Of a DNA stretch of 64,000 bases, positions 11,651 through 23,810 are shown piece by piece. A program made the position numbers and the translations under genes. The notes under the pieces were generated by a model that searched no databases, was not told the origin of the DNA, and worked only from the letters and a program-made list of their open reading frames with translations. The stretch comes from Sindora glabra (taxonomy: Eukaryota; Streptophyta; Magnoliopsida; Fabales; Fabaceae), in contig CM035233.1 in the NCBI GenBank assembly GCA_020226215.1, positions 14,775,701-14,839,700 on the forward strand. Direction: 5' to 3'. Position 1 is the stretch's first letter. Every line of letters begins with the position of its first letter.

Positions 11651-14345
11651 TCATTTGAACCTATATATCAATAAAAAAATAAGTAATAATAAGAAAAAGA
11701 ATATATTTTTGGGCATATGAAACAATAATATATGCAAATATACTTGATTTAGATTGCATTTTCTTTATTATTTTTTATAAAAAGCACAAGTAATAAAATA
11801 TTTTGGTTTTTCAAGAATTAACCACATGAGAATAGCACCTTGTAATGGACACAAAATTATTTGTTCTCCATTTATACCTTGTCTAAAGTAAAAGTGTTTG
11901 TTAAATTGTGATAAAATTAAACTTCTTTTTACTTTCTCTTTCTTTCTTTCTTTTTGTATCACTAAATGTTTAATTTAGTCCATTCATCTATGTGATTATA
12001 ATAATACTTGGAAAGTTGCTTACTTGGGTATAAGTTACAAATAAAGGGTGTTAATAATGATGTCAATAATGATATACAGAAGAAGGAAGTTGCCTTGTTT
12101 CAAAGTTTTAAATACCAGCCTAAACCAAACTAGCTGGTTAGATCTATAAATTAATCCAATTTGGAGCATTAGACTAAAGATGTATATAAACTGGTCAGAA
12201 CCAGTGCAAATCAATTAAAATTAATGTGAATTAGTCAAAATTAGTGAAATAGTTAATTGTAAAATTTATATTTTTTAAAAAATAAAAATTACATAATTTT
12301 ATAATAATTGAGGTATATTACTTTTACAATTTCAAATCAATTGAATTTATGTCATTTTTTAAAATATTTCTAACATAAATTATTAACATATCACTTGTAA
12401 TTTAATATTTATTTGTTTATATCATTAACTTATATTGTATTTTTTTTTAGTTTTATCATGTTTTATTATTATAAATATATAATACTAATGTATATGTATG
12501 TATATATGTGTATATTTATGTATACATATAATTAATATTATTTTATAAATATATATAATTTATATTTTTAATTCAAAATTAATTTAACTTATGAATCGGT
12601 GGTTAAACTAGTGACTCATCCAATTCAATAATTAGTCTAATTTTAAAAACTATGCTTTGCATAATTGAAGAGATGATAAAGTTTTTAGTAAAACATTGTT
12701 CACTATATAATTTTATCCATGTGTAGCTTTCTTTGCTACATGCTAATTATTGGGAAAATTGATCATCTTTTTATTTTTGTTTGTTACTTTGTTATTGTAG
12801 TGTGATTGTCTTTTATCTTATTTTAAGCATATAAAACAATAATGTATCCAATAATTTTAAGATTAAGAGACTCATAATTTACCTAAAATCATTTGAATGT
12901 GTTAAGTCAGCCATGGTTGATGGGTTGGTTCACCCATCAATTCAAATGTAAACATCAAGATGATACAAATTGTTAAAGAACTCTTAGTTATTAAAGACAA
13001 AAACTCAAGAACTAGTTGCTTAAGTGGAAGTTAGTAAAAAAAATTTTAAGAAAGAAACTATAATAGTTTTCCAAAAAGAAGTTGGTGCCTTTGTCTAAAT
13101 AAAGATTATTGCCTAAAGTCATTTGATAGAGGCCTAAGTTGAAGAAAGCAATTTAATTGAACATGTTTTACAATAAAGAAAGAGAATGTAAAAAGAAAAT
13201 TGCTACAAAAAAATCTATATGTATCATCCAAAGTTTAAGATTTGCTAAAAAAAGGTGAGCGGCTTAAATGCATAAGAATACAGGTCCATTAACTACAGAA
13301 GATTGGGATCCATGTATAATATGTTAATTAAACATTATTTGAGTCTTCTACTAAAATAGGGTTTTAGTTAACATATTAATTTCATCTTTTATAGGATTTT
13401 CTGTATCAATTTCATTTCTTACAGATAAAAAGTTTGTTATTTTGGACTCTATCATTATTTATATATTTTTGCATAAATAAAATTTAAGTTTAGAATTAGT
13501 TAAAAAATTATAAATATATAAATATATTTATTTATTCTTATTATTAAAATAGGATTTAGTTATTGCTACTTATTATGTTGAAATGCTTCATCTTGCCATA
13601 TAGCATCACAAAGAGTAATATTTTCCTATCTATTTTGACCAACATGCCCATCTATTTAAATTGTAGCGTTACAACTTTTCATTATAGTAAATAAAATTTA
13701 AAGCTATAACTTTTTTTATAGATACATGCCATAGTTATTAATTAATATTAATAAATAATAATTTAAATTCCAATCTTTTTAATCAATAAAAAAATCAATC
13801 TTTATCTTATTTTAATTTTCATCTTCATATTATTTTATTTTCTAACAATATTAAAAAGAAATAAATTACCATCATCTTGAAACAAACCCATAACATCAAG
13901 AATAAGATCATAGTTTGATACCATTTAACTAATCATTTTGTTGTATATTTTATTCATTAACTTAGTGTAACTAACATGCTTAATTATTTATATTACAATT
14001 TTAAATAGATAATTATTTTTACAACCTTCTACTACAATAAGTAATATATAATATTATTAAATTTAAATAGATAATTATTTTTGTAAAAATGTTGAAGTTA
14101 TTAATTAATATTAATAAACAATAATTTAATTTTCAATCTAACTTAAATTAATAAAAAATTTCAATCTCAATCTTATTTAAACAAATAAATATAATATAAA
14201 ATAACATATTCAATTCTACGTAATTTAAGTAGAATATTTTTTAATGATAAGATAATAACTGACACTTTTTAGTTTTGCATGAAAATTATTTATTAAAATA
14301 TATATTATAATTATTAATAAATATAATGAAAAAATATTTGTTAAT
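11651..14345. other. AT-rich intergenic DNA
   Basis: No gene recognised. It contains the MITE-like element at 12106-12649 and a 9-bp-stem hairpin TTGATGGGT/ACCCATCAA at 12917-12940. Around 13355-13455 is a short stretch resembling one arm of the 23536-23810 MITE. The rest is featureless AT-rich DNA. Confidence 0.4.
12106..12649. mobile_element. Diverged hAT-type MITE, CAGTGTTTTAAAA family
   Basis: Ends read AGTTTTAAATACCAGCCTAA and, reversed from the right, AGTTTTTAAAATTAGACTAA. The subterminal 'aaactag.tggtt' and 'aaccaccgattcat' patterns match those of the elements at 29101-29738 and 45820-46532. No clear target duplication; boundaries approximate. Confidence 0.45.
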
Positions 14346-15832
14346 TATTAAGACAAGGAAAAGAATATTTAGTTCTTTAACTTTAATTGAAATTTCAATT
14401 TTATCTCTAACTTTTATTTGAAGCAAATTTAACTTCTAACTTTTCAAAAACGTGTGATGTTTCTCATTTGGTTAATGTTGTTATGTTTTTTGATTGAAGT
14501 GCTTACATGAAATTCAATTTAGCATCCTATGTAGTATATATAAATCATATTATAATATTCATATGAAAAAAAAGTTACTTTTAGTCTCTTGACTTTTACT
14601 AAAGTTTTAATTATGTCCTTTAAATTTTATTTTAACAAAATTTATTCTCTAAATTTCTAAAAATACAATCATTTTTATGTAAAGACAAAATGTGACTATA
14701 ATGTGATGACTTCTATTGTAATTAATCAATTAAAGTACTAAACAAGTCTAAATAATAATAATAATTTTAACTATTCTAAAAATAAATTACTTTTATATAT
14801 ACAAATTATCATGCTCATTAAAATAGTTGTTAATAATTTAGAACAAATGTGTGATGCTACAAAAATATATTTTTCAAATTTGTTGTTGCTAATAGATTTA
14901 CTATATATTTCCCCCTTATGTTTTAGTTTTTAAAAAACAATATGTCACTAGCTTGAGTTGAAAGTATATGTGTTCTTGTCAAAAAAATAAATCTAAAAAT
15001 GTCAATGTAATGTGATGGCTTCAATTGTAATTAACTAAAATACCACAATAATGTCTTGACTTCCATTGTGATTAATCAATTCTAGTACTAAACAATTTTA
15101 AATATAGACAAAATATTATTCAATATATTTGACATAGTAAATAAGGTATATTCCATGAAAATAAACCATGATACATTAAGGTTCAATCCTAAACTATACA
15201 TTAAAAGTTAAAATTTTAAAGCGCACAAGCAATATGCCTTATGAATTCTAGCTTTCAATGTAAATCTATTAGCAATAATAAATTTGAAAAATACAACTTT
15301 AAAATTTAAAAATGCATTTTTATAGCATCACGTACTTGTTTTGAATCCATATTAAATATTTTAATGAGAATGATAGTTTGTAAAATTAAAAGCAATTTCT
15401 TTTTAGCATTCTTCAAATTATTATTTGGATTTGGTTAGGATGTGCATTAGTTAATTACAATAGAAGTCATCATTTTATAGTCAAAATTTATCCTTACATT
15501 AGAATGATCATGTCTTTAGAAAGTTAAAGAATAAATTTAGTTTAAATAAAAGTTAAAGAATAAATTTGAAACTTCAAGGAAAGTTAGGAGATCAAATATG
15601 ACTTTTTGTCATAAAAATATTAAAACATAATTTATATATGCCATGTAGGATTCTAAGTTGGATATTATGTAAGTAGCTCTATTAAAAAACCTAACAAGAT
15701 AGGCTAACCAAGTAATGTTGCATTTTTTTTAAAGTAGAAGGTAAATTTGCTTTAAATATAACTTATGGGATAAGATTAGAATTTCAATGAAAGTTAGAGA
15801 ACTAAATATGCCTTTTTACTTATTAAAATTAT
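14346..15832. mobile_element. Long-inverted-repeat (foldback or MULE-like) element
   Basis: About 1.49 kb with imperfect inverted arms of roughly 370 bp (about 14346-14720 and 15460-15832). Outer arm sequences both contain ATATTTAGTTCT.TAACTTT followed by a related pyrimidine-rich run; further in, 'cctatgtagtatatataaat' pairs with 'atttatatatgccatgtagg'. The interior (about 14720-15460) has no coding potential. A possible TATTAA flank on both sides is too AT-rich to be decisive. Confidence 0.65.
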
Positions 15833-16493
15833 AGTTTATATTTGATCTACTAAATGCAAATTACTTTTTACTATCATAACCCAACTTTAAGGTGTGTGAT
15901 CAATGTAAAGAGTTGCTCTTAGCAACCTCGAATTAGCCTTATTAAATAATAGGTTAGCTATTCTAGGATTGTTTTATGACATCTTAAACCTTAATGGAAA
16001 CGTGTGATTCGATTACATGCAAAAAGATACAATTCTACTGAATAATGAGTGAGAATCTATACCATTAATTGCTCCAATTGTTTGGTGCTTACTTTAATGC
16101 CAAATACACGGATAGACTCACTTCCCTACATATGAACAATAATTGAGTATATATAGGAAGTTTCTCTAAAAAAATGGAAAGAAACAAAAATAACAATAGA
16201 ATGAGTTTTCATAAAAAAAAAAAAAAACTTAATAAGCAAGCATAATACAGTGAACAATCCAAAATGAACTAAAATTTAATAGTTATTCAACTGGATAATC
16301 TTTACAAGGAAAAATGTTAAATGCTTATAACTTCTTAGGGGATAAAGGTTACTGATGAACTACTCTACCTTTTTAGCAAATAAATACAACATACAAGGTA
16401 TGAGGCTTAAACATTATTGCTTCACTTATCCTAAAATATTACACTTAAGGAAACCATTTAAATAAAGAATTACTAAATGCATATACATAACCC

Positions 16494-16669
16494 CATTAAT
16501 TCATCATAAATATACATTGATAAATTTTTATACAACATGATGATAACAGTGTATTCAATAGTAAATAAACAATCTAGTCATCATTAATTCATCACAAACA
16601 TACATTGATAAATTTTCATACATCATGATGATAACAGTGTATTCAATAGTAAATAAACAATCTAATCAT
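16494..16669. repeat. 88-bp tandem duplication
   Basis: Two adjacent 88-bp copies (16494-16581 and 16582-16669), both starting CATTAATTCATCA and containing GATGATAACAGTGTATTCAA, differ at only a few positions. They lie inside the solo LTR. Confidence 0.9.
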
Positions 16670-16717
16670 CAATATATATATACAAAGGTATTACAAAACC
16701 TTTTTCAATCATATCAT

Positions 16718-16742
16718 TATATATATATATATATATATATAT
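16718..16742. repeat. (TA)n microsatellite
   Basis: About 25 bases of alternating T and A, directly visible, within the solo LTR. Confidence 0.9.
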
Positions 16743-18411
16743 AAAACCTTGTACTCATTGACATTAATAATAACAATATATGATAAGAATAGAAAGCATT
16801 TAAATTTCTTTGTATCTCTTGATCATTGTTATGTCCCTATGAACCCATCTTTGTCCTTTTATGGTTTGCCATATCCTTTCATAAACATTTTCTTTTTGTA
16901 ATTGGAAATGTAAAAATGGTAAATGATCTACATGAGAATTATTATACTACCATTAAAAGCATAAGCAACTATAATCACATGTTCAATATTTAAACATTGG
17001 AACTATATAAGTACACAACACTTTAAAATATAATAAAATAAACAAATTTAGGCCAAATAATGGAAATACTTAAGTATGAAGGTCCACTAATGAATTTTAG
17101 CCTTCATAATTGAATATATACTCACTTATTGGGGTCTAGAAGGTAATTCTAAATGTCACACTTGAGTAAATACTCGCTTATGGTTATCCATAAAGCCTTA
17201 TTTCTAAGGTGCTTAGGTATATATTCGAGTATTGGCATCCAAAGAGTAGCTCTAGATCCATAATTGAGTATTAACCCAAGTTATGTAGATTTTCTACAAA
17301 AATATTATTTGTTTGGTTAATTTTCCCCAATTTAATACACATACATTCAATAACCCAAATTTCATCATAAAATAAGCATCGGAACTCATTTTTGAACTAC
17401 TTCCAACAATAACCCATATCATACCACAACTTTATAACATTTCCATGTGAAATTCCCACACAATCAACATTTTAAACCCATAAACATAGAACTCACACGA
17501 AATTATTAATTTCAAGTTAATTATCTATTTATTAATATATAAAGCTAAAGGTTAAGAGATGATTGAATGGTCATTTTGGCCTATTTTATAGAAGTTCAAG
17601 AAATTTGGGTAAGTTGCTTAAAATCCCTAGTTTCTTTTCATCTAATCCCAAAATCCATATAACAGTCACCCTAAAAGCTTACAAAGAGGATAGTCATCTT
17701 ACTTGAAGTGTGATTGTTAATGATTACTTGAGATATTAGATTAATTTCTTGTTGAACTTTAAGAGAAAGATTGAAGAAAAGGAAAAGGGAGATCAATGGT
17801 TGTGTGTGGAAAAATAGGGTTAAAGCTCCTTTTGGGAGTTATAAGGCACAAGGGACATTTTAGTAATTTAAAAATGGCTGAAGGTAAAATGAAAAAAATA
17901 GCTCTTCAATATCTTTTTTATATACACCTACTTAATTCTAATTTCACATTAATATCAAGTAACTTTATTTCCTTTTATCCTTACTATAAAATTTCATTAT
18001 TCTCAAATAATTTTTCATTTTAAACAAAATCATAGCAATCAAACAAATATTTATCTTATATGAAATACTTTTAAATATTTCTAATATTTTAAAGGCTATA
18101 ACATTTACATTATAGATTTTGATACTAATAATAAATTAAATTTAAATCTTAAAGTTATCAATAAATATAATAGTATGAATTTTTAAAATTTTTATTTATT
18201 ATGACTAAAAATGAAAATGAAGCTTGCATATTTTTATAATGATTGACAATATATAATAAAAGAATAATAACATTATATTATTTTTAGTTATCATGTAACA
18301 AATTAATTAAGAAATAAAATTAACATGATTAGATTTAATTGCAATAAATAGTCATATATAAATAAAAATTAATATCGATAAAAAATTAAGAACCATGCTT
18401 ATAATAGTAAA

Positions 18412-18592
18412 GTTAATGCTATAGGGAGCTCGATCTTTGAAGAGGTTAAGTTCTTTACCATTAAATTACCTTTTTTTTTAATTTCAAAACAAGTAAATTA
18501 AAAATATAAATATAAATTTTAATGCAGTAAATGTAATTTAATAATAAAAATACTCAATCTTTTAAGAGGTTAAGCTCCCTATGGCATTACCT
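18412..18592. repeat. Small inverted repeat
   Basis: TTAATGCTATAGGGAGCT near 18413 pairs with AGCTCCCTATGGCATTAC at 18573-18590. Both flanks also contain a direct 'aagaggttaag' motif. About 180 bp overall; possibly a MITE, unclassified. Confidence 0.4.
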
Positions 18593-18718
18593 TAATAATG
18601 AATGCATAGTCAAAAAATGAATTTTTATAAATGAAACGACACATTCAACTAAAAGTTATTTAGTTATATATCTTTCTTAAATTTACATAAACACATATGC
18701 ATTATTAGTAATATTTAA

Positions 18719-19512
18719 GGGAAGACATGGATTTGTTGCACAAATTGTTAGATTACAAAGTTAATTTTTATAATTTTATATTAGTTGCTTGTTTAAATTG
18801 ATGACTAATATATTAATAGATTTAATTCATAAAATAAGTAAAGAAAATAGGTGACATGAAAAGGCATAAAGGCATAAAAGCTTAATTAAATAGTACATTA
18901 TTATTATTATTATTAAGAAGTACAAAAGGAAAGATATGTATTTATTGCACTTATGTTTTTAGTTTTTCTTATAAGATCTTATGATAGTTGTTAATTATAT
19001 TAAGTTTATATTTATGTGTAATATATTGAGGGTGTAAATTTTTTATGATATTCATTAATAGTACAAACTAATAAACAAACATAAAACTTAAACAAATGTA
19101 ATTTAAATATATTTAACATATAGATTTTTTATTATTCAATAAGCTAAATTGCTGCTAAATAGTTAGAAGAAATAATATAGTAAAAAATTCAAACAAAAAT
19201 AGGTAACTTATTTATTCTTATCACAATAATTATTATCGATGGATAAGTTAAACTGCTAAAAATTAATTCTTCAAAATTATAACTTTTTAAGAAAAAACCT
19301 TACACACATGTTAAATTATTAAGCATTAGAAGGAAGATATAGATTTGTTTCACTAATTATTGGATTGCAAAATCAATTTGTATGGTTTGTATTAGTTGCA
19401 TGCTTAAATCAAGGATTAATATATTAATAGATTCAATTAATAAAATAATTAAAGAAAAGTAAGTGATGTAGAAAGACATAAAGGCTAAAAAACTCCTATA
19501 ATGGTGCATTTT
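18719..19512. repeat. Imperfect direct duplication, offset about 610 bp
   Basis: The segment from about 18719 ('gaagacatggatttgttgca') recurs near 19335 ('gaagatatagatttgtttca'). Both continue through 'attagttgc.tg.ttaaat', 'taatatattaatagatt' and 'ataaaggc'. Similarity continues more weakly downstream (18930-19090 versus 19735-19910). Confidence 0.6.
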
Positions 19513-20045
19513 TTTAACAGAGGAATATTACTTTTGAACTTGATTACTATTATTACTCATTAAAATTTATATTCTTATTCCATATTTAATTTAAGGTTTT
19601 TTAGCAGTACATGCCTTTCATTTTAAGAAAAAAATAAAAAATTTACTTTGAAGAAATTACTTTTCTAATCTAAGTCTCATAATTGATAGGTTTATAAGGA
19701 AAAATGAGAAAAGTTAAATTCATTAACTTTAATTTTTTTTTTGTTTTACTTATGTTTTTACCTTTTCTTTTAAAGATTTTAGATAGTTGCTAATTTCATT
19801 ATATATATCTCTGTGTGTATATGTAATATATGATGATATAAATTATTTATAATATTTATTAATGGGTCAAATCATTAGACAATCATAAAATAAAAAGTGA
19901 CTCTTAAATTTTATTTTCACATGCAAAGCATCATATTATTTGAGTTAGTTGAAAAAGAAATTAATTTTATTTTCAAATTCATTACATAATAACCATAATA
20001 TATAAATTCTATCCAATGTAGATTTTACAATGAATTAAGCATAAG

Positions 20046-20074
20046 CTTGTGCATAGCACAAGGATGCTTACTAG
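20046..20074 (+). mobile_element. Helitron 3' terminus
   Basis: A perfect hairpin CTTGTGC-ATA-GCACAAG (20046-20062) is followed after 8 bases by CTAG and then T. This matches the rolling-circle Helitron end: a short GC-rich hairpin upstream of CTRR, inserted before T. The left (TC) terminus and any Rep/helicase gene were not found, so the element is probably non-autonomous. Confidence 0.55.
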
Positions 20075-20663
20075 TATTTAGTTATAGCTATATATAATCT
20101 TTTTAAATGTAAATAGTAAAATATCCTTAATTAAATTAGAACAAAGCAAATCTAATTTGATAGAATTAGATTTTTTTATTAATTTCAAAAGTGTTACATA
20201 TTTGAATAATATTTTTATTTTTGAAAAATTATTTTACTAAAAGTTGAATTACTTGGAACAAATATACATGCAAATGATAGTTTTAGACTATCATCCTATG
20301 TTTTACATAAATTATTTTTATTTTAGGTTTCTTACAAATGCAACTTATATCATTAGGTCTCTCACAAATTTTCAATATCAATTTCTTATCTCACATAATA
20401 TTTATCTTTTATTTTAATTCTTTTGTTTATGAAGTTGTTAACTTATTAGTGAAAATATTGATAGAGGAACTAAAGTAACAAATTTTTTATTTGTGATGGA
20501 TTAAATTAATACAAAAGATTATGAATGAAGAAATTGACATAAGTAAACAAAGCACTAAAATATGATTTTTGACTAATTTTAAATTAGCTAATTTAAGGGA
20601 CTAATATAGATTGTATAAAAGGAACATTTGATGGCCACATTAATAATAACTTTCTTTCAAAGA
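20075..20663. other. AT-rich intergenic DNA
   Basis: Nothing recognisable beyond AT-rich sequence between the Helitron end and the next long-inverted-repeat element. Confidence 0.5.
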
Positions 20664-21620
20664 CCTTAATAGACTTAATTACAACTTTGGTCCTCCTAGT
20701 TTGTAAATTGTATGCATTTGGTCATTTCTAAAATTTCTAAACAATTTGTCCTTATTTATATGAATGTGACCAAATCGAGTCCATTTTAACATTCTCTGTC
20801 AAATTAAAGATGGCACTATTAATGTGGTTAATGAAGTTCTAACATTTTGTTAAAATTTCACCTTTGTAGTAACTTGACAAAAAAATAACCTATCTTTCAA
20901 TCACATACAGAGCATTTGATTTCCTAAGGGCAATTCCTCAATGTCATAAAAATTAAAATCCAAAAAATAAATCATAAAAACTTTCAATTTCTTAACTTAG
21001 ATACTAAATATCATCCAAAATCTTTTAGGAAAACATTAAAGAATACTTAAACCAAAACAAAGGTGATCTTAAATTTTAAAAATAAAAAAAGCTAAATATT
21101 CAAACTTTATTGCAAGATGAAAAGATAGCAAAATAAACAAAACAATGGGTATCATCAAATTCAAAAATTAAACTACTTTATTCTCTCTCTATAAGTGAAG
21201 CAAATATCATTCTTGTTGTCTTGAACAACCTAAATTTAACTATCGAAATTGTTCTTAATAATTTCATGTTTCCTACAGTAGTAGCCTTAAAATCACCATG
21301 AATAACTTTCCTCTTATGAAGTCTATTAATTATAAAAAAGTAAAAGAGGAAATGTCCTTAAATAGTTAGAGGCTCCACTTATGATTTGACATGGCATTTA
21401 GGACTTTCCTTTTTTTTTATTGTCAAATTGGTGCTAAGGTAGAGTTTCATTAGCCATGTTAGCAATCCATTGTTTAATTTGATGAAAAAATGTTAAAGTG
21501 GAGCTAATTTAGTCACATAAGTATATAAAAGGGATGAAAATTATTTAAAAATTCTAAGATGGATCTAATGCATGCAATTTACAAACTAGAAAGGCCAAAA
21601 TTAAAATTGGATCTTATTAA
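20664..21620. mobile_element. Long-inverted-repeat element (MULE-like or foldback)
   Basis: About 0.96 kb. The left arm (about 20664-20925) contains CTAGTTTGTAAATTGTATGC; the right arm (about 21370-21620), reversed, contains CTAGTTTGTAAATTGCATGC. The arms stay alignable for roughly 250 bp ('tatatgaatgtgaccaaat' versus 'tatacttatgtgactaaat'). The core encodes no recognisable protein; the ORF at 21559-21765 is a by-product of the arm. Ends approximate, no clear target duplication. Confidence 0.65.
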
Positions 21621-23535
21621 TACAAAACTAAACTCTAAGGGAATAAAATATATATTTAATCTAATATGTGTGGTGCATGATTATGAATATAATAGCCTTG
21701 ATATGCCATGGCTTGTGCTCTCAATCTATTTTGGGATGAGTTATTACAATGAAATAACTCTATAATAGATTTTCAATGAAAAAATTAATAAAAAATGTAA
21801 ATCATGTTTAAACATGTAGCACCTCTTCTTTTCTCATTTCCATCTTCCCCTTTATTGTAGAAGCAATTTCACCCACTAGTCTAAGCTTCATTTTTATTCT
21901 TTAAAGATAAATTTTACAATTTTAAATTGATTAAATTATTTTAATGCTTTATTTACTAATTGTGCTAGTTAATTTTAATTTTTTTATTTTGCTTTTGACA
22001 TGGTTTAAAGTAATAGTTTTTGTATAATGCTATTGTACTTATTCTTCCAATAGGAATTAGTATTAATTTCTACTTATATATATTATGTATTTCTTGTTCA
22101 ATTATGATTATTGAATTAGCATTAGAAAGGCAAAATTTTAATTATTATATTATTTACCAATAGATTGAAAATAGGATTGAATATTAGTATTTTTAATCAA
22201 TTAGAAATGATAATTATTGAATTATGATTGGAAATTAGTTTATATGAGATATTTTTGCATGAAATAAAATTAAGATTAAATAGGTTTATTATTAGATATT
22301 AGTTATTGAATTATAATTATAATTATTAGCTTTTTTACTTCAAATATAGTAATTGTCAAATCTATGTTACTTGTATTAGCTAGTGTTTATTTCATTTTTA
22401 CTTAATTACATGTTACATGTATGTTACTTTGCATTAATGTTTTGAGTTAGTCTAGTCATTGTCATATATTAATGTTAATTATGATTAATAAAATTGCATA
22501 TGACTAAATGAGGTAGTGAACAAAGTAGATGAGGATAACAATCTTAGAGGTAAATTAGCCTTTGCAATGCTATAAATTAATTTGAATTTTCCATGATTCT
22601 CCTAGGTTGTGACCAATTTAGAACTTAATTAGCCAATTTCCACTAACCTAACTTATTTTCCTTTTTTTACATTCACATGCATGCATTAGATGCTAAAAGA
22701 AATTATTTAAAGGAGATTACAATTAAAGATGTTAAAATTATATTTACTAAAAAACTTTTACAAAATAAAGAAATGTGATCAGCTTATAGTCCTTTCTGGC
22801 TTAAAGATAAGTTGGCTTAACAAATCTTGATTAAAAAGTGTTTATATGTTCTATCCATTTCCTACATAACCTAAAGGCCTAAATCCTTTATATACAATAA
22901 AATATTAACTATTGCCTATTTTGCTTTACTAGGCAGTTTTAATGGATCTATCTATATGGTAATGGTGGAAAAGGTAGATTGATTGTGAATTTGTAAAATA
23001 AAACTTGGAAAGGTAAGTCCAAGACTCAGTAAGTAAGCATTCTAATGATTACAAAATTTAAATAAATTCATCTAAATTCTTACCGATAGGATTTACCCTT
23101 CTTAAGCCTAAATGCTCTAATCATATAAGTCACAACACTATTTCATTAGTGACATTCAACAATCACATAGTCAAATATATCAACTTACACAATTACTCAA
23201 TCCCATGTAGATATAACACTTGAATCATATAGAAATAGTACTTAACAAAGTACGGAAAGTAAGTAGATTTCTTTGTAACTTCTATCTATCATTATTCTCA
23301 CAAGCCTATCTTTATCCTTCCAAGTTAGCCTTATCCCTTACAAGCTGTTACTAGATTTAATTGTCGAAATAATAACAATAAACCTCATCTTAATCTTTAT
23401 AAGCATCAACACATATTAAGCTTAGTTATCATAAATTAAGTAAATCATAATGCAATAATATGAATTAATACTACTATGCTTCCTTTGCTTAGCCTTAAGC
23501 ATTTTATAAACATTAGATATCTTATTTGTATTTAG
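21621..23535. other. AT-rich DNA, LTR-like in part
   Basis: No gene. From about 22600 (…TTTCCACTAACCTAAC) and through 22990-23480 ('ggtaagtccaagactcagtaagtaagca') the style resembles the Tekay-type LTRs elsewhere here. No ends or target duplication could be fixed, so an old LTR interrupted by the 23536 MITE is only a possibility. Confidence 0.3.
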
Positions 23536-23810
23536 ACTAAAACCCTATTTTGGTCCCTGTGAAAATTAATTTCTATCAATTTCATCCTTAACAAAAAGTT
23601 TGTATCAATTTAATCCCTGAAAGATTAAAAATCATCAAATTTTAATCATTTTGTATGATTTTCATACAATTTTTCTTGAGTAAAAAATTATATGAAAGGA
23701 TTAAAATTTAATGATTTTTAGTTTTATAGGGATTGAATTGATATAATTTTTTTATTAGTAACAAAATTAATGGAAATTGAATTTCACAAGGACTAAAATA
23801 GTGTTTTAGT
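23536..23810. mobile_element. Near-palindromic foldback MITE, 275 bp
   Basis: The element begins ACTAAAACCCTATTTTGGTC and its reverse complement begins ACTAAAACACTATTTTAGTC. The two arms (about 130 bp each) stay paired almost to the centre, leaving a loop of only about 10 bases. No coding capacity. A partial copy occupies the first 45 bases of the window. Confidence 0.8.

Larger units (their letters stand above)
15872..18103 (-). mobile_element. Solo LTR of a Ty3/gypsy (Tekay-like) retrotransposon
   Basis: This 2232-bp unit begins TATCATAACCC and ends GGCTATAACA on the plus strand, so in element orientation it runs TGTTATAGCC...GGTTATGATA. These ends match in form those of the complete Tekay-like LTRs at 31622 and 39257 (…CATAACC and …GTGTAACA). 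It is flanked by a perfect 5-bp duplication TTTAC (15867-15871 and 18104-18108), the size expected of gypsy integrase. No pol lies adjacent, so the internal region was lost by LTR-LTR recombination. The short ORF at 17796-18023 inside it is not a gene. Confidence 0.8.
18109..20040. other. AT-rich non-coding DNA, possibly Helitron body
   Basis: No gene seen. It holds the inverted repeat at 18412-18592 and the direct duplication at 18719-19512. It may be part of the Helitron whose 3' terminus is at 20046-20074, but the TC-type 5' end was not located. Confidence 0.4.

Noticed and set aside
17796..18023. 75-codon plus-strand ORF
   Set aside because: Lies at the end of the solo LTR; LTR sequence, not a gene.
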